Source: Pseudomonas sp. TH10 (GTDB lineage Bacteria; Pseudomonadota; Gammaproteobacteria; Pseudomonadales; Pseudomonadaceae). From it: 64,000 nt of DNA. Shown here one piece after another: positions 30,850 through 39,905 of the stretch (positions are counted from its first letter, which is position 1; every line of letters starts with the position of its first letter). The stretch is from positions 1 to 64,000 of the forward strand of contig NZ_JAEKEG010000098.1 in NCBI RefSeq assembly GCF_016651255.1, in the 5' to 3' direction. The translations under genes and the position numbers were made by a program. The notes beneath the pieces were generated by a model. The model saw only the letters and a program-made list of their open reading frames with translations, had not been told where the DNA came from and did no database searches.

Positions 30850-32076
30850 TCAGCCCAGGACTTCACTCAGTGGAATGAACCCGACAAACTCACCTGCGAC
30901 CAGCGTGCGATCCTCCCGTACCTCAACCAGTCCCTCGGCCCACGCTGCACTGCGTAACACACCGGAGCTCTGGTTCTTGTAGATGATCGCTTGGCCGTTT
31001 TCCAGACGCCCCCGCAGGTACTCTCGACGATTGCCTGCCATCGGCCAGTCGAAACCCGCCGGCACCTGGAACTTCAGGGGCTCTACGTCCTGCACGCCTT
31101 GACGGCGCAAGAGATAAGGTCGGGTCAACAAGGCGAAGGTCACCAGGGTCGAGGCCGGATTACCTGGCAGGCCGATCACCGGCACCCCGCGAAAGTGCCC
31201 GAAGGTCAGCGGTTTTCCAGGCTTGATGGCGAGTTTCCATAGCGTCAGCTCACCCTCCTCGCGCAAGGCAATTCCAAGAAAGTCAGCCTCACCCACCGAG
31301 ACGCCTCCGGTGGAAAGGATCAGGTCAACGTCGTTGAGTTCGTCGAGGCGAGCGCGGGTAGTGGGCAGGTCGTCGGGGAGAATACCGGCGTCGATCACCT
31401 CGCAACCCAGGCGCTGCAACCAGCTGCACAGCAGCACCCGGTTGCTGTTGTAGATTTGCCCCGGGCCGAGGCGCTGACCGGGCTCGATCAGTTCATCACC
31501 GGTGGAAAGCACCGCAACGCGAACCTTGCGAATGACTTCCAGCTCCGCGCAGCCCAGTGATGCAGCCAGGCCCTGTTCGATCGGGCCCAAGCGAGTCCCG
31601 GCCACCAGCACCTGTTCTCCGGCAGTGGTTTCCTGGCCCTGAGGACGGATGTTTTGCCCCACTTTCAGACTTTGGGTGAACGCTACTCGCCCGTCCGGCT
31701 GGACCTCGGCGTTTTCCTGCATCTCGACGCAGTCGGCACCCGCCGGTACTGGAGCACCGGTGAAAATTCGCGCACACGTACCGGGCTGCAGGGGCTGCGG
31801 CGCGTTACCGGCGAAAATCTTCTGGCTAACCACCAGCGGTTCGCCGGTCCAGTCGCCCAAGCGCAACGCGTAGCCGTCCATGGCGCTGTTCGGCCAGGGC
31901 GGCAAATCCAGGGTTGAGATCAAGTCCTCGGCCAGAACGCGGCCCTGCACTTGGGCCAGGGGCAAGCGTTCACGCTGCAGAATAGGCGTGGCGCCAGCCA
32001 TTTCCAGCAGTCGCGCCAGCGCCACTTCGACCGGCATCAAGGTGCCGGTCTTGCCCGGCTTACCCACGGGATTCAC
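30850..32076 (-). CDS. moeA: Molybdopterin molybdenumtransferase MoeA
   Basis: 408 residues. Inserts molybdate into adenylylated molybdopterin in the cytoplasm. Motifs: PPWPNSAMDGYALR (domain I), RIFTGAPVPAGADCVEMQE, VLSTGDELIEPG, LILSTGGVSVGEADF (substrate pocket) and PGNPAST. The C-terminal domain IV is complete, ending in VAGEFVGFIPLSEVLG. GTG start at 32076 overlaps the end of moaB by 17 bases; an in-frame ATG lies 39 bases further. It is the second gene of moaB-moeA. Confidence 0.93.
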   Translation of the reverse strand: MNPVGKPGKTGTLMPVEVALARLLEMAGATPILQRERLPLAQVQGRVLAEDLISTLDLPPWPNSAMDGYALRLGDWTGEPLVVSQKIFAGNAPQPLQPGTCARIFTGAPVPAGADCVEMQENAEVQPDGRVAFTQSLKVGQNIRPQGQETTAGEQVLVAGTRLGPIEQGLAASLGCAELEVIRKVRVAVLSTGDELIEPGQRLGPGQIYNSNRVLLCSWLQRLGCEVIDAGILPDDLPTTRARLDELNDVDLILSTGGVSVGEADFLGIALREEGELTLWKLAIKPGKPLTFGHFRGVPVIGLPGNPASTLVTFALLTRPYLLRRQGVQDVEPLKFQVPAGFDWPMAGNRREYLRGRLENGQAIIYKNQSSGVLRSAAWAEGLVEVREDRTLVAGEFVGFIPLSEVLG

Positions 32077-32599
32077 AAGGTTCAGCCTGTTTCAGATGGG
32101 GGACGAAGTTGCACGGGCGGTGCCGAGAGTCCAACTGCTCGGCAAGAATACCGTCCCAGCCTGTACGCACGGCGTTGGTCGAGCCCGGCAGGCAGCACAC
32201 CAGCGTGCCGTTGGCCAGACCTGCCAGCGCACGGGATTGCACGGTCGAAGTGCCGATGTCGGCCACCGAGATCTGCCGGAACAACTCACCGAAACCATCA
32301 ACCTGTTTGTCGAGCAGGCAAGCCACCGCTTCGGGGGTGCTGTCACGACCGGTAAAGCCGGTGCCGCCGGTAATCAGCACAACCTGCACGACATCGTCGG
32401 CAATCCAGTTGGCGACTTGCGCGCGGATTTTGTAGAGGTCATCTTTGAGCAGAACCCGCTCGGCCAGCAGATGGCCTGCCGCCGTCAAACGGTCGACGAA
32501 GACCTGGCCCGAGGTGTCGGTTTCCAGGGTTCGGGTATCACTCACAGTCAGCACCGCAATGTTCAGCGGGGCGAAAGGTACATCAGCCTTGGCTTTCAT
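32060..32599 (-). CDS. moaB: Molybdenum cofactor biosynthesis protein MoaB
   Basis: 179 residues. Adenylylates molybdopterin before molybdate insertion in bacteria that use MoaB for this step. The MoCF-binding fold shows IAVLTVSDTRTLETDTSG, VVLITGGTGFTGRDSTPEAV, ISVADIGTSTVQSRALAG and LVCCLPGSTNAVRTGW. It starts the moaB-moeA operon and is divergent from mobA across 81 bases, grouping three cofactor genes. Confidence 0.93.
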   Translation of the reverse strand: MKAKADVPFAPLNIAVLTVSDTRTLETDTSGQVFVDRLTAAGHLLAERVLLKDDLYKIRAQVANWIADDVVQVVLITGGTGFTGRDSTPEAVACLLDKQVDGFGELFRQISVADIGTSTVQSRALAGLANGTLVCCLPGSTNAVRTGWDGILAEQLDSRHRPCNFVPHLKQAEPCESRG

Positions 32600-32680
32600 A
32601 GGCTCGTCCAGTTGTAGGAGAAACAGCCCGGTGTTATATCACAGCCCTCACTTTTTTCGCCGCCCCCATGGAGGCTCGCC

Positions 32681-33282
32681 ATGACCCTCGAAACCCAACT
32701 GCCGCCCTGCTCTATTCTGCTCCTGGCCGGCGGGCGCGGCCAACGCATGGGGGGCAGGACAAAGGGTTGCTGGACTGGCACGGCGAGCCGCTGATTGCGC
32801 ATCTGCACCGCAAGACCCGGCCACTGAGCGATGACCTGATTATTTCCTGCAATCGCAATCTGGACAAATACGCACCCTATGCCGACCGCATGGTGCATGA
32901 CGTTGAAGGGGATTTCCCGGGGCCCTTGGCGGGGATTCGCGCAGGCCTGCAGGCCGCACGGCACCGCTTCATGATGGTCTTGCCCTGTGATGTGCCGCGC
33001 ATTGACGCCGCGCTGCTTCAGGCCATGCGCGAAACCGCCAGCCGGCATCCGGACAAACCATTGATGCTGCGCCATGGCGAGCATTGGGAACCGCTGTTAT
33101 GCGTCATCCCCGTGGAACTCTGCCAGGCATTCGACGAGGCTTGGAGTGAGGGGGAACGCAGTCCCGGCCGGATCATGCGCAAACTGGGTGCGATCGCCCT
33201 GCAATGCCCCGAAAACGACCCGCGGCTGGCCAACCTGAATACTCCGGAGCTGTTAAGCAGCCACGGCACTGTGTCAGACTGA
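32681..33282 (+). CDS. mobA: Molybdenum cofactor guanylyltransferase MobA (one frameshift)
   Basis: 200 residues after frame repair. Links GMP to molybdenum cofactor to make MGD for DMSO-reductase-family enzymes. GT-A fold with [14 protein letters not shown] at the start, then [44 protein letters not shown] and [10 protein letters not shown]. The G run at 32749-32754 has six bases where seven are needed to join RMGG to QDKG; this is a typical homopolymer miscall. ATG at 32681 follows GGAGG. Confidence 0.9.
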
Positions 33283-33361
33283 CACTAGCCAAGGAACTTG
33301 CGCGCGTTGCACACGTCTACAAGCTCAGTAACCAAAAGAATTTCCACTCGGAGACACACTC

Positions 33362-33583
33362 ATGACTCAACGGACCCTCGCCACTCTCATGCTCGCACTG
33401 GGCTTGGCCACCCTCGCCGGTTGCTCCTCGCCAACAGTGATCACGCTGAATGACGGTCGCGAAATCCAGGCCGTCGACACCCCGAAATACGATGATGATT
33501 CGGGCTTCTACGAGTTCAAGCAGCTTGACGGCAAAGAGACTCGCATCAACAAGGATCAGGTTCGCACCGTTAAAGAACTGTAA
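33362..33583 (+). CDS. Small YgdI/YgdR-type lipoprotein (DUF903)
   Basis: 73 residues. Signal peptide with lipobox LAGC at residues 18-21 (the Cys is lipidated), then a small SH3-like DUF903 domain: TVITLNDGREIQAVDTPKY, DSGFYEFKQLDGKETRIN, KDQVRTVKEL. Likely anchored to the inner leaflet of the outer membrane. Family members are widespread in gammaproteobacteria and have no firm function. A GGAG lies upstream of the ATG and a terminator follows. Confidence 0.88.
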   Translation: MTQRTLATLMLALGLATLAGCSSPTVITLNDGREIQAVDTPKYDDDSGFYEFKQLDGKETRINKDQVRTVKEL

Positions 33584-33607
33584 TCTTTACGGCATAGCCC
33601 GATACAG

Positions 33608-33632
33608 AAAAGCCCGCTTCGGCGGGCTTTTT
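33608..33632 (+). terminator. Rho-independent terminator after the lipoprotein gene
   Basis: Stem agcccgc / gcgggct with loop ttcg, followed by TTTTT and preceded by A residues; may also serve the convergent pseudouridine synthase gene. Confidence 0.9.
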
Positions 33633-33651
33633 CATGCCTGCAATACCGTCA

Positions 33652-34541
33652 TCACCAGTCCAGAAACAGCGAGCTTTCAAAACAACGCTCCTGCCCGGTG
33701 ATCGGGTCGACGAAGCGCAATCCCTGGGCCAGCAGCTTCAAGGGGTTGGCATAGTCATCGACGACGTCCTTGAGCACCTGGGGATAGAACGGATCATTAC
33801 AGATGCCCGCGCCCAGGGCGGCCATGTGCACGCGCAGCTGATGTTTCTTGCCCGTGACCGGGTACAGCGCATAACGCCAGAAGTCGCCGTTCTTTTCCTT
33901 AACGTCCACCGCTGTCTCGGTATTGGTCGCGCCGGGACCTTCCTGCATGCGGAAAAAGGTTCGCCCTCCACCAGCCTACTTTTGTGCACCCGCGGGAAAC
34001 ACAGCCCGGGCAACGCAGGAGCAATAGCTTCGTAGCGTTTTTCGATCTGCCGGGTCGGGAACAGGGACTGGTAGGCCGAGCGGCTGTCAGGATGGGCTGA
34101 AAACAGCACGAGGCCCGCTGTGTGGCGATCAATGCGATGCAGGGGCACCAGATGCGGATTATCCAGGCGATGGATCAACCTGCGTAGCAGGGTTTGCTCG
34201 ACGTATTCACCGGCAGGCGTTACTGGCAAAAAGTGCGGCTTGTCCGCCACCACCAGATGCTCATCTGCGTACAGGATCGACTCGACCACCGGAATCGGTT
34301 TTTCATCCGCGACTTCCCGGAAATAATGAATGCGCAAACCTTCCTTGTACGGCAGGTCGAGGGGGATAGGTTGCCCAAAGCCATCCAGTACACGACCGCG
34401 GGCGATGCGGTCGAGCCATTGCTCGCGGTCGATGGCACTGAAGTGCTCGCATAGGCAGTCGAGCACGGTCTGCCACGCACCCGGGGGCAGATACAGAGTA
34501 CTGGCTTGAGTGCGCGCAGCAGAAAACGATGAAGTGGACAT
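33652..34541 (-). CDS. RluA-family RNA pseudouridine synthase (one frameshift)
   Basis: About 296 residues after frame repair. Catalytic motif HRIDRHTAGLVLFSAHPDSR (active-site Asp) is preceded by YADEHLVVADKPHFLPVTP. The C-terminal strands read in the other frame as RYALYPVTGKKHQLRVHMAA and PLKLLAQGLRFVDPITG. One base is missing in the A run at 33953-33957 (plus strand); adding it converts EPFSACR into EPFFRMQEGPG. RluA-type enzymes modify uridines in rRNA or tRNA; the target site cannot be read from the sequence. Start ATG 34541 (MSTSSFS) has only a weak ribosome site. Confidence 0.87.
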
Positions 34542-34612
34542 AAGAACGCTCTGACCCCTAATGCAGGTCAGCATTATCCTGCAGCGGCCAGAACGATCCT
34601 AGAAGAGATTAC

Positions 34613-34930
34613 TCACGCCGGTATCCGGTCGCGGGCGGCGGCCTCAGTGAACTCCTTGAGCCAGCGCAACACCTCGACCGCCTCCCAACGACCCGGGTCA
34701 TACAAGGCATAAAGCAAACCCTGGTAACCGACCACGTCGAGTTGCTTGTGATAACCGGCTCGCTGAAACAGCGCCTCGATCTCAGCAAAACACGTATTGA
34801 AATGGACTTTATTGAACGGCGTCTTGCCTTCCGTGACCAAGCCGTCGAGACGCAATTCGGTGACGGCCTCGCGCACCACGTCAACCGACATCCGGTTCAC
34901 GCTGTTCTTCAACTGTTCGACATTGACCAT
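34613..34930 (-). CDS. Conserved small protein of unknown function, probably SOS-controlled
   Basis: 105 residues, soluble, no signal peptide. It starts MVNVEQLKNSVNRMSVDVV and contains two aromatic-rich helices (GYQGLLYALYDPGRWEAVEVL). I do not recognise a named family. AGAGGA precedes the ATG. A near-perfect LexA box lies 51 bases upstream, so it is likely induced by DNA damage. Its neighbour downstream is the pseudouridine synthase gene on the same strand; its neighbour upstream is a glutaredoxin-like gene on the same strand, ending before the box. Confidence 0.7.
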   Translation of the reverse strand: MVNVEQLKNSVNRMSVDVVREAVTELRLDGLVTEGKTPFNKVHFNTCFAEIEALFQRAGYHKQLDVVGYQGLLYALYDPGRWEAVEVLRWLKEFTEAAARDRIPA

Positions 34931-34980
34931 GACTCATCCTCTGACTCGCAGGATCGCCCGCAAGACAGGCCATCCGAATA

Positions 34981-34998
34981 ACTGTATACACATACAGT
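34981..34998. promoter_or_regulatory. LexA (SOS) box
   Basis: actgtatacacatacagt: arms ACTGTAT and ATACAGT are exact inverted repeats around ACAC, matching the gammaproteobacterial LexA consensus CTGT-N8-ACAG. It lies upstream of the minus-strand gene starting at 34930 and downstream of the end of the 35060-35296 gene, so it can only serve the former. Confidence 0.85.
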
Positions 34999-35059
34999 AA
35001 CCGAATCAGCGAGCTTTCGCCAACGGATCAATCGGGCAGAGCGATAAGTGGAGCGCTGT

Positions 35060-35296
35060 TCAACGCAAAAAAGCCACTATCTGCTCGGCATCGAACGGCC
35101 AGCCCAGTTCCGCCCCGGTGTCGACGCGGCGCAACACGGGAATCCGTAGGCTGTAAGCCTCGAACCAGGTTTCGTTGTCAGCGATATCCACCAGTTCCAC
35201 CAGCAGACCGTGTTCGACAAACGGCATCAGCTCGGCTTCGGCCAATTCGCACAAATGGCATCCGAGGGTGCCGAACAGCTGACATTCAGGAGGCAT
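35060..35296 (-). CDS. Glutaredoxin-like protein (DUF836 type)
   Basis: 78 residues from ATG 35296 (MPPECQLFG). Thioredoxin fold with a CxxC motif in LFGTLGCHLCELAEAEL, the cis-proline in LRIPVLRR, and a C-terminal GWPFDAEQIVAFLR. Members of this family are small thiol proteins of unknown partner. The ATG is preceded by an in-frame TTG that would add six residues; the ATG fits the family better. Confidence 0.85.
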   Translation of the reverse strand: MPPECQLFGTLGCHLCELAEAELMPFVEHGLLVELVDIADNETWFEAYSLRIPVLRRVDTGAELGWPFDAEQIVAFLR

Positions 35297-35500
35297 GGCG
35301 AGGGGCCCAGGCAAAGTAGGGGTTCATTCTAGGCCCACGATCCAAGTCAGTCGAGACGAAGCCTGCAGCGCCTGGGCAATGGCGGTTCGAGGATCTGGCA
35401 ATCCCCTGACTCAAATCATTCCCGGCAAATGCCATATGAGTGATGCTCGGTCTTTTTTTGCCTCTACGCTTCATTAGCCAACTTCAAATTCGGAGAGTTC

Positions 35501-37213
35501 GTGTTCGCCAATCTGCTGATCATCCTAGCCTCCTCCCTGGTGGTGATTGCGCTGTTCCAGCGACTGCGCTTGCCACCGGTCCTGGGCTACCTGTGCGTGG
35601 GGCTGATGATCGGCCCCACTGCGTTCAATTGGGTCAATGAAAGCGAAGAGCTGCCGGATCTCGCCGAGCTGGGCGTGGTGTTCCTGCTATTTTCCCTGGG
35701 GCTGGAATTTTCCCTGTCGAAAATGCTGGCACTGCGACAGGTGGTGTTCGGCCTTGGCAGCCTGCAAGTGCTGATATGTGCGGTATTGCTGGGGAGCCTG
35801 CTGATGCTGTTCGGCATGCCGGGTATACCTGCGCTGTTACTGGGTGCGGGGCTGGCCCTGTCATCGACCGCCATCGTCAGCAAGGAGCTTGGCAGCCTTG
35901 GTGAAATATTCAGCACCCACGGCCAGAACGCCATCGCCGTGCTGTTGTTCCAGGACGTGGTCGCCGTTCTGCTGCTGACCCTGGTGCCCGTGTTTGCAGG
36001 CAGTAGCGAGCAACCCTGGTACTGGGCGCTGCCACTGACCCTGGCGAAAACCGTGGTGCTGTTTCTCGGTTTGCTGCTGGCCAGTCGCTGGCTGTTGCCG
36101 CGACTGTTCCATGAAGTGGCAGCCTCGCGCTCGGCAGAACTGTTCGTGCTGCTGGCGTTGGTGATTGTATTGCTGACCGCGTGGCTGACTCACCTGCTGG
36201 GCCTGTCCCCTGCCCTCGGCGCATTTCTCGCTGGCATGCTGCTCGGCGAAAGCCATTACCGACACCAGATCGAGGCCGACATCCGGCCCTTTCGCGACAT
36301 CCTGCTCGGGGTGTTTTTCGTCAGCATCGGCATGCTCATCGACCTGCAACTGTTCGTCAGTCACAGCCTGCTGATCCTGGGGTTGACGCTGGCGTTGCTG
36401 CTGATCAAGGGCAGCGTTGTCGCGCTGCTGGTCAAATGGCGTGGCAGTGACACCGAAACCGCCTGGCGTAGCGGCCTCGCGCTGGCCCAGGGCGGGGAGT
36501 TCTGCTTTGCGCTGATGGCGCAAATGCAAACGAGCAAAATGCTTCCGGGCGACTTCGCCGCACTGCTGCTTGCCGCCACCTTTTGCTCGATGCTGGTGAC
36601 GCCCTTGCTGCTGCGCGCGGCGCCGCGTATAGCCGCGCGCTTGCATCGCAAACCCAATGAAGAAGCGCAGCTGGAACAAATCAGCGCACTCAATGCCGGC
36701 CTGGACGGTCACGTAGTCATCTGCGGATACGGCCGGGTTGGCCAGTCCATCGGCCGCTTCCTGCGCCATGAACATCAAGCCTACATTGCGCTGGACAACG
36801 ACCCGGTGCGAGTACAGGAGGCCGCTGTCAGCGAACGTTGCGTGCACTACGGCGACTCCCGCCGCGGCGAACTGCTACTCGCAGTGGGACTGGACCGCGC
36901 CCGGCTGCTGGTGATTGCCGTGGACCGGGCCGACATTGCCATGCTCATCCTCAAGCAGGCGCGCGTGCACAACTCGAGCGTGCCGATCCTGGTGCGCACT
37001 CGCGATGACAGCCAGCTCGCCGAATTGAATGCAGCAGGGGCCAGCGAGGTCGTGCCGGAGCTGCTGGAATCGAGCCTGATGCTCGCCTCCCACGCGCTGA
37101 TCATGCTCGGCCTGCCCGCACAACAGGTTAAGGACCGCGTAGACCAGGTCCGCATCGATCGCTATCGCCTGTTGCACGACTTCTATCCAGGTTCGGACGA
37201 CGATGAAAGTTGA
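35501..37213 (+). CDS. CPA2-family cation:proton antiporter with TrkA-N domain (Kef-like)
   Basis: 570 residues. About twelve hydrophobic segments fill residues 1-380, with the antiporter motifs LSSTAIVSKELGS and NAIAVLLFQDVVAVLLL. A Rossmann RCK/TrkA-N domain follows (about 400-520; HVVICGYGRVGQSIGRFL). In Kef proteins this domain binds nucleotide or glutathione adducts and gates K+ efflux. No KefF/KefG ancillary gene is adjacent, so glutathione gating is uncertain. GTG start at 35501 follows GGAGAG. Confidence 0.88.
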   Translation: MFANLLIILASSLVVIALFQRLRLPPVLGYLCVGLMIGPTAFNWVNESEELPDLAELGVVFLLFSLGLEFSLSKMLALRQVVFGLGSLQVLICAVLLGSLLMLFGMPGIPALLLGAGLALSSTAIVSKELGSLGEIFSTHGQNAIAVLLFQDVVAVLLLTLVPVFAGSSEQPWYWALPLTLAKTVVLFLGLLLASRWLLPRLFHEVAASRSAELFVLLALVIVLLTAWLTHLLGLSPALGAFLAGMLLGESHYRHQIEADIRPFRDILLGVFFVSIGMLIDLQLFVSHSLLILGLTLALLLIKGSVVALLVKWRGSDTETAWRSGLALAQGGEFCFALMAQMQTSKMLPGDFAALLLAATFCSMLVTPLLLRAAPRIAARLHRKPNEEAQLEQISALNAGLDGHVVICGYGRVGQSIGRFLRHEHQAYIALDNDPVRVQEAAVSERCVHYGDSRRGELLLAVGLDRARLLVIAVDRADIAMLILKQARVHNSSVPILVRTRDDSQLAELNAAGASEVVPELLESSLMLASHALIMLGLPAQQVKDRVDQVRIDRYRLLHDFYPGSDDDES

Positions 37214-37214
37214 A

Positions 37215-38423
37215 TCAGTCCTGGCTGACCGCGCCGATCTTGTGGATCGCCAGGTCCGCACCGTGATACTCATCTTCCTGGCTCAGGCGCAGGCCATGCA
37301 GCGCCTTGATGCCGCCATAAATCGCCAGGCCGCCGAGCAGCGCCACGATTACGCCCAGCGCCGTACCGATCAACTGGCTGATCAGGCTGACGCCGCCCAA
37401 GCCGCCCAGTGCGACCTGGCCGAATATCCCGCAGGCGATCCCCCCCCAAACCCCGCACAGGCCATGCAGCGGCCACACGCCCAGCACATCGTCAATGCGC
37501 CATTTGACTTGCGCGGCAGTAAAACACCAGACAAACAGCGCCCCGGCAATCGCACCGGTAACGAGAGCGCCCACCGGGTGCATCAAATCGGAACCGGCGC
37601 AGATCGCAACCAGTCCGGCCAACGGCCCGTTATGCAGAAAGCCGGGGTCGTTGCGCCCGACGATCAGTGCCGCCACAGTACCGCCCACCATTGCCATCAA
37701 CGAGTTCACTGCCACCAGTCCGCTGACGTTACCCAGGGTCTGCGCGCTCATGACGTTGAACCCGAACCAGCCAACGATCAGAATCCACGACCCCAACGCC
37801 AGGAACGGAATACTCGACGGCGCGAACGCGACCAGCCGGCCGTCGCGATATCGGCCCTGTCGTGGTCCCAGCAGCAACACGGCCGCCAGCGCCAGCCAAC
37901 CGCCCATGGCATGCACCACCACGGATCCCGCAAAGTCATGGAAGCTGGCGCCAAAACGCGCCAGCAGCCAGGCTTGCAGGCCGTAGTTGCCATTCCAGAT
38001 CATGCCTTCGAAAAACGGGTAGATGAACGCGACAATCAGCGCCGTCGCGCACAACTGCGGAACGAATCGCGCGCGCTCGGCAATGCCGCCGGAAATGATT
38101 GCCGGGATCGCCGCCGCGAAGGTCAGCAGGAAGAAGAATTTCACCAGTCCATAACCATGATCGGCATTCAACACCGCCGCTGGTTGCATGAACGTCACGC
38201 CGTAAGAGATCCAGTAGCCTATAAAGAAATAGGCCAGCGTCGAGACGGCGAAATCGCTGAGAATTTTCGACAGCGCGTTGACCTGGTTTTTCTGGCGAAC
38301 CGTACCGACCTCCAGAAAAGCGAAACCGGCGTGCATCGCCAGTACCATCACCGCACCAATCAGAATGAACAACGTGTTGGAGCTGTGAACCAGCGTGTCC
38401 ACAGCGCTTTGCAGATTTTCCAT
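37215..38423 (-). CDS. amtB: Ammonium transporter AmtB family
   Basis: 402 residues from ATG 38423 (MENLQSAVDTL), inner-membrane, eleven predicted helices. Family signatures: MHAGFAFLEVGTVRQKNQVN near the N-terminus, DFAGSVVVHAMGGWLALAA containing one of the two pore histidines, and GVWPLHGLCGVWGGIACGIF containing the other. There is no signal peptide, as usual for Pseudomonas Amt. It lacks a neighbouring glnK, so this is probably an additional Amt copy. It ends two bases after the convergent antiporter stop. Confidence 0.92.
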   Translation of the reverse strand: MENLQSAVDTLVHSSNTLFILIGAVMVLAMHAGFAFLEVGTVRQKNQVNALSKILSDFAVSTLAYFFIGYWISYGVTFMQPAAVLNADHGYGLVKFFFLLTFAAAIPAIISGGIAERARFVPQLCATALIVAFIYPFFEGMIWNGNYGLQAWLLARFGASFHDFAGSVVVHAMGGWLALAAVLLLGPRQGRYRDGRLVAFAPSSIPFLALGSWILIVGWFGFNVMSAQTLGNVSGLVAVNSLMAMVGGTVAALIVGRNDPGFLHNGPLAGLVAICAGSDLMHPVGALVTGAIAGALFVWCFTAAQVKWRIDDVLGVWPLHGLCGVWGGIACGIFGQVALGGLGGVSLISQLIGTALGVIVALLGGLAIYGGIKALHGLRLSQEDEYHGADLAIHKIGAVSQD

Positions 38424-38728
38424 AAAGAGGCAGACCTGAAGGCTAAAAAGGCACCAAAGCGGTTCATGCGCACATTTCATGCACCAAGTTGCAACCACAG
38501 AGTCACACAAGCGAATGCCGGGTGAACTGCTTTGGCGCACGAGGTCGATGTGCTGACACGAACCGGGTTTAATTGGGTTAAGGTTTTTCAACACTTACGC
38601 CCGGCAACAGCGCACGACCGCCGGGCAACGCACCACGACACAGCAAAAGTTGTACCAGTCATTTGTACTGAACCTTCACGCAAGGCTCATACTCGAACGC
38701 TTCAGACGTCACTTACGGAGATCCACCC

Positions 38729-39043
38729 ATGGCCAGCATCAAGGCAAAGACTGCTCAAGAAATCCTCATGAACGACTTCCAGACTTTGGTCGCCGACACC
38801 GAACGGTTGCTCGAGCACACCGCCACCCTGGCCGGCGATCAGGCAGATGAACTGCGTGAGCAGATTCACGACAGCCTGCTGCGTGCTCGGGAAACCCTGA
38901 AGCTGACTGAAGACTCGCTGCGTGAGCGCGGTCAGGCAGCCGTTACTGCGACGGAAGACTATGTCTCGGCCAACCCATGGCAATCCGTCGGCATTGCCGC
39001 TGGCGTCGGCTTTCTGATCGGCCTGCTGGCCACTCGGCGCTGA
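38729..39043 (+). CDS. ElaB/YqjD-type ribosome-associated membrane protein (DUF883)
   Basis: 104 residues: a long amphipathic helix (1-75, QADELREQIHDSLLRARETL) and a C-terminal membrane anchor with glycine motif (WQSVGIAAGVGFLIGLLATRR). E. coli YqjD and ElaB tether inactive ribosomes to the inner membrane in stationary phase; the same role is inferred. GGAG precedes the ATG. First of three genes packed without gaps. Confidence 0.88.
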   Translation: MASIKAKTAQEILMNDFQTLVADTERLLEHTATLAGDQADELREQIHDSLLRARETLKLTEDSLRERGQAAVTATEDYVSANPWQSVGIAAGVGFLIGLLATRR

Positions 39044-39045
39044 TC

Positions 39046-39432
39046 ATGTCGATCGGTGAATCCGGCCCGACTGCGGGCACCGCATCTTCCACGCGGCGTT
39101 TGGGCGCCGCTGTCCTTGGCTTGTTGCACAGTCACGTCGAACTGTTCGGCATCGAATTGCAGGAGCAGAAATCACGCACCGTCAGCCTGCTGCTGTTTGC
39201 AGGTCTGGCGCTGGTGTTTGCCCTATTGCTGCTGGTCGGTTTATCGACGCTGGTTCTGATCGTGTTCTGGGACACCTATCGCTTGGCCGCGATCATCGGC
39301 CTGTGCGTGTTCTATACCCTGGCGGCGATTTTCTGTGCGGTGCGCCTCAGGGCCGCAATCTTCGATGAGTCCTCACCTTTCCACGGCACGCTCGAAGAGC
39401 TGGCCAACGACCGGGAGCGCCTGCTGCCATGA
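39046..39432 (+). CDS. YqjE-type phage-holin-family membrane protein
   Basis: 128 residues with two strong hydrophobic segments (about 43-70 and 78-105) and the family motif LLHSHVELFGIELQEQKSR. It begins three bases after the yqjD-like stop and ends in a four-base ATGA overlap with the next gene. Despite the holin family name it is a chromosomal membrane protein of unknown role, normally next to yqjD. Confidence 0.85.
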   Translation: MSIGESGPTAGTASSTRRLGAAVLGLLHSHVELFGIELQEQKSRTVSLLLFAGLALVFALLLLVGLSTLVLIVFWDTYRLAAIIGLCVFYTLAAIFCAVRLRAAIFDESSPFHGTLEELANDRERLLP

Positions 39433-39770
39433 GCCTGCCTGAACTTCCGCACAACAGCTCACGCAGAGAGATGCGCAAGGCACTGATTCGCCTGCGCATG
39501 GAAATGCATCGCCAGGAAATCCGCCACGAAACCGGGCAAGTGCTGCAACCCTTGCAGCGCATGCGCGGCATGACGCAAAGCATTCAAGGCGGGTTTGGCA
39601 TCAAGCATGCGCCGCTCTGGGGCGTCGCCGCAGTGACACTGCTGGGCTTCCTGACCGGCAAAGGCGCCAAGAGCGGCGGCGCCGGTGGCGTTACCCGGCT
39701 GATTCGCCTGACTACGACCCTGGGCCCGTTGATCAAACTGGTCATGCAGGGCTCATCGCGCAAACACTAA
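39429..39770 (+). CDS. Small membrane-associated protein, third gene of the yqjDE-like operon
   Basis: 113 residues. A basic helical N-terminus (RREMRKALIRLRMEMHRQEI) precedes a hydrophobic region (WGVAAVTLLGFLTGKGAKSG) and a second weak one near the C-terminus. It occupies the place of yqjK in enterics but I cannot confirm homology. Coupled to the previous gene by ATGA. Confidence 0.7.
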   Translation: MSLPELPHNSSRREMRKALIRLRMEMHRQEIRHETGQVLQPLQRMRGMTQSIQGGFGIKHAPLWGVAAVTLLGFLTGKGAKSGGAGGVTRLIRLTTTLGPLIKLVMQGSSRKH

Positions 39771-39799
39771 GCAAGCTGGCTGTATTCTTGCAACATCAT

Positions 39800-39837
39800 G
39801 CGGGGTTGGATCTCTTGGACAAGAGGTTCAACCCCGC
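39800..39837. other. Strong hairpin with no T run
   Basis: Outer stem gcggggttg / caaccccgc and inner stem ctctt / aagag separated by small internal mismatches, between the yqjDE-like operon and the EAL gene. It could be a rho-dependent terminator structure or an RNA element in the leader of the EAL gene. Confidence 0.5.
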
Positions 39838-39905
39838 GTGCCTACTGCTGCGTGCCTGACAGGTACCCGGATAATCCCAGAACAAGAATTTAGCAAGGAG
39901 GCCCC

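Noticed and set aside
38442-38457. Possible sigma-54 promoter before amtB
   Set aside because: GG and GC are ten bases apart but flanking bases match poorly, and the implied start would leave almost no leader before the ATG.
35861-38525. 328-residue minus-strand and 440-residue plus-strand open frames over the antiporter and amtB
   Set aside because: Gln/Arg-rich shadows of membrane-protein genes on the other strand.
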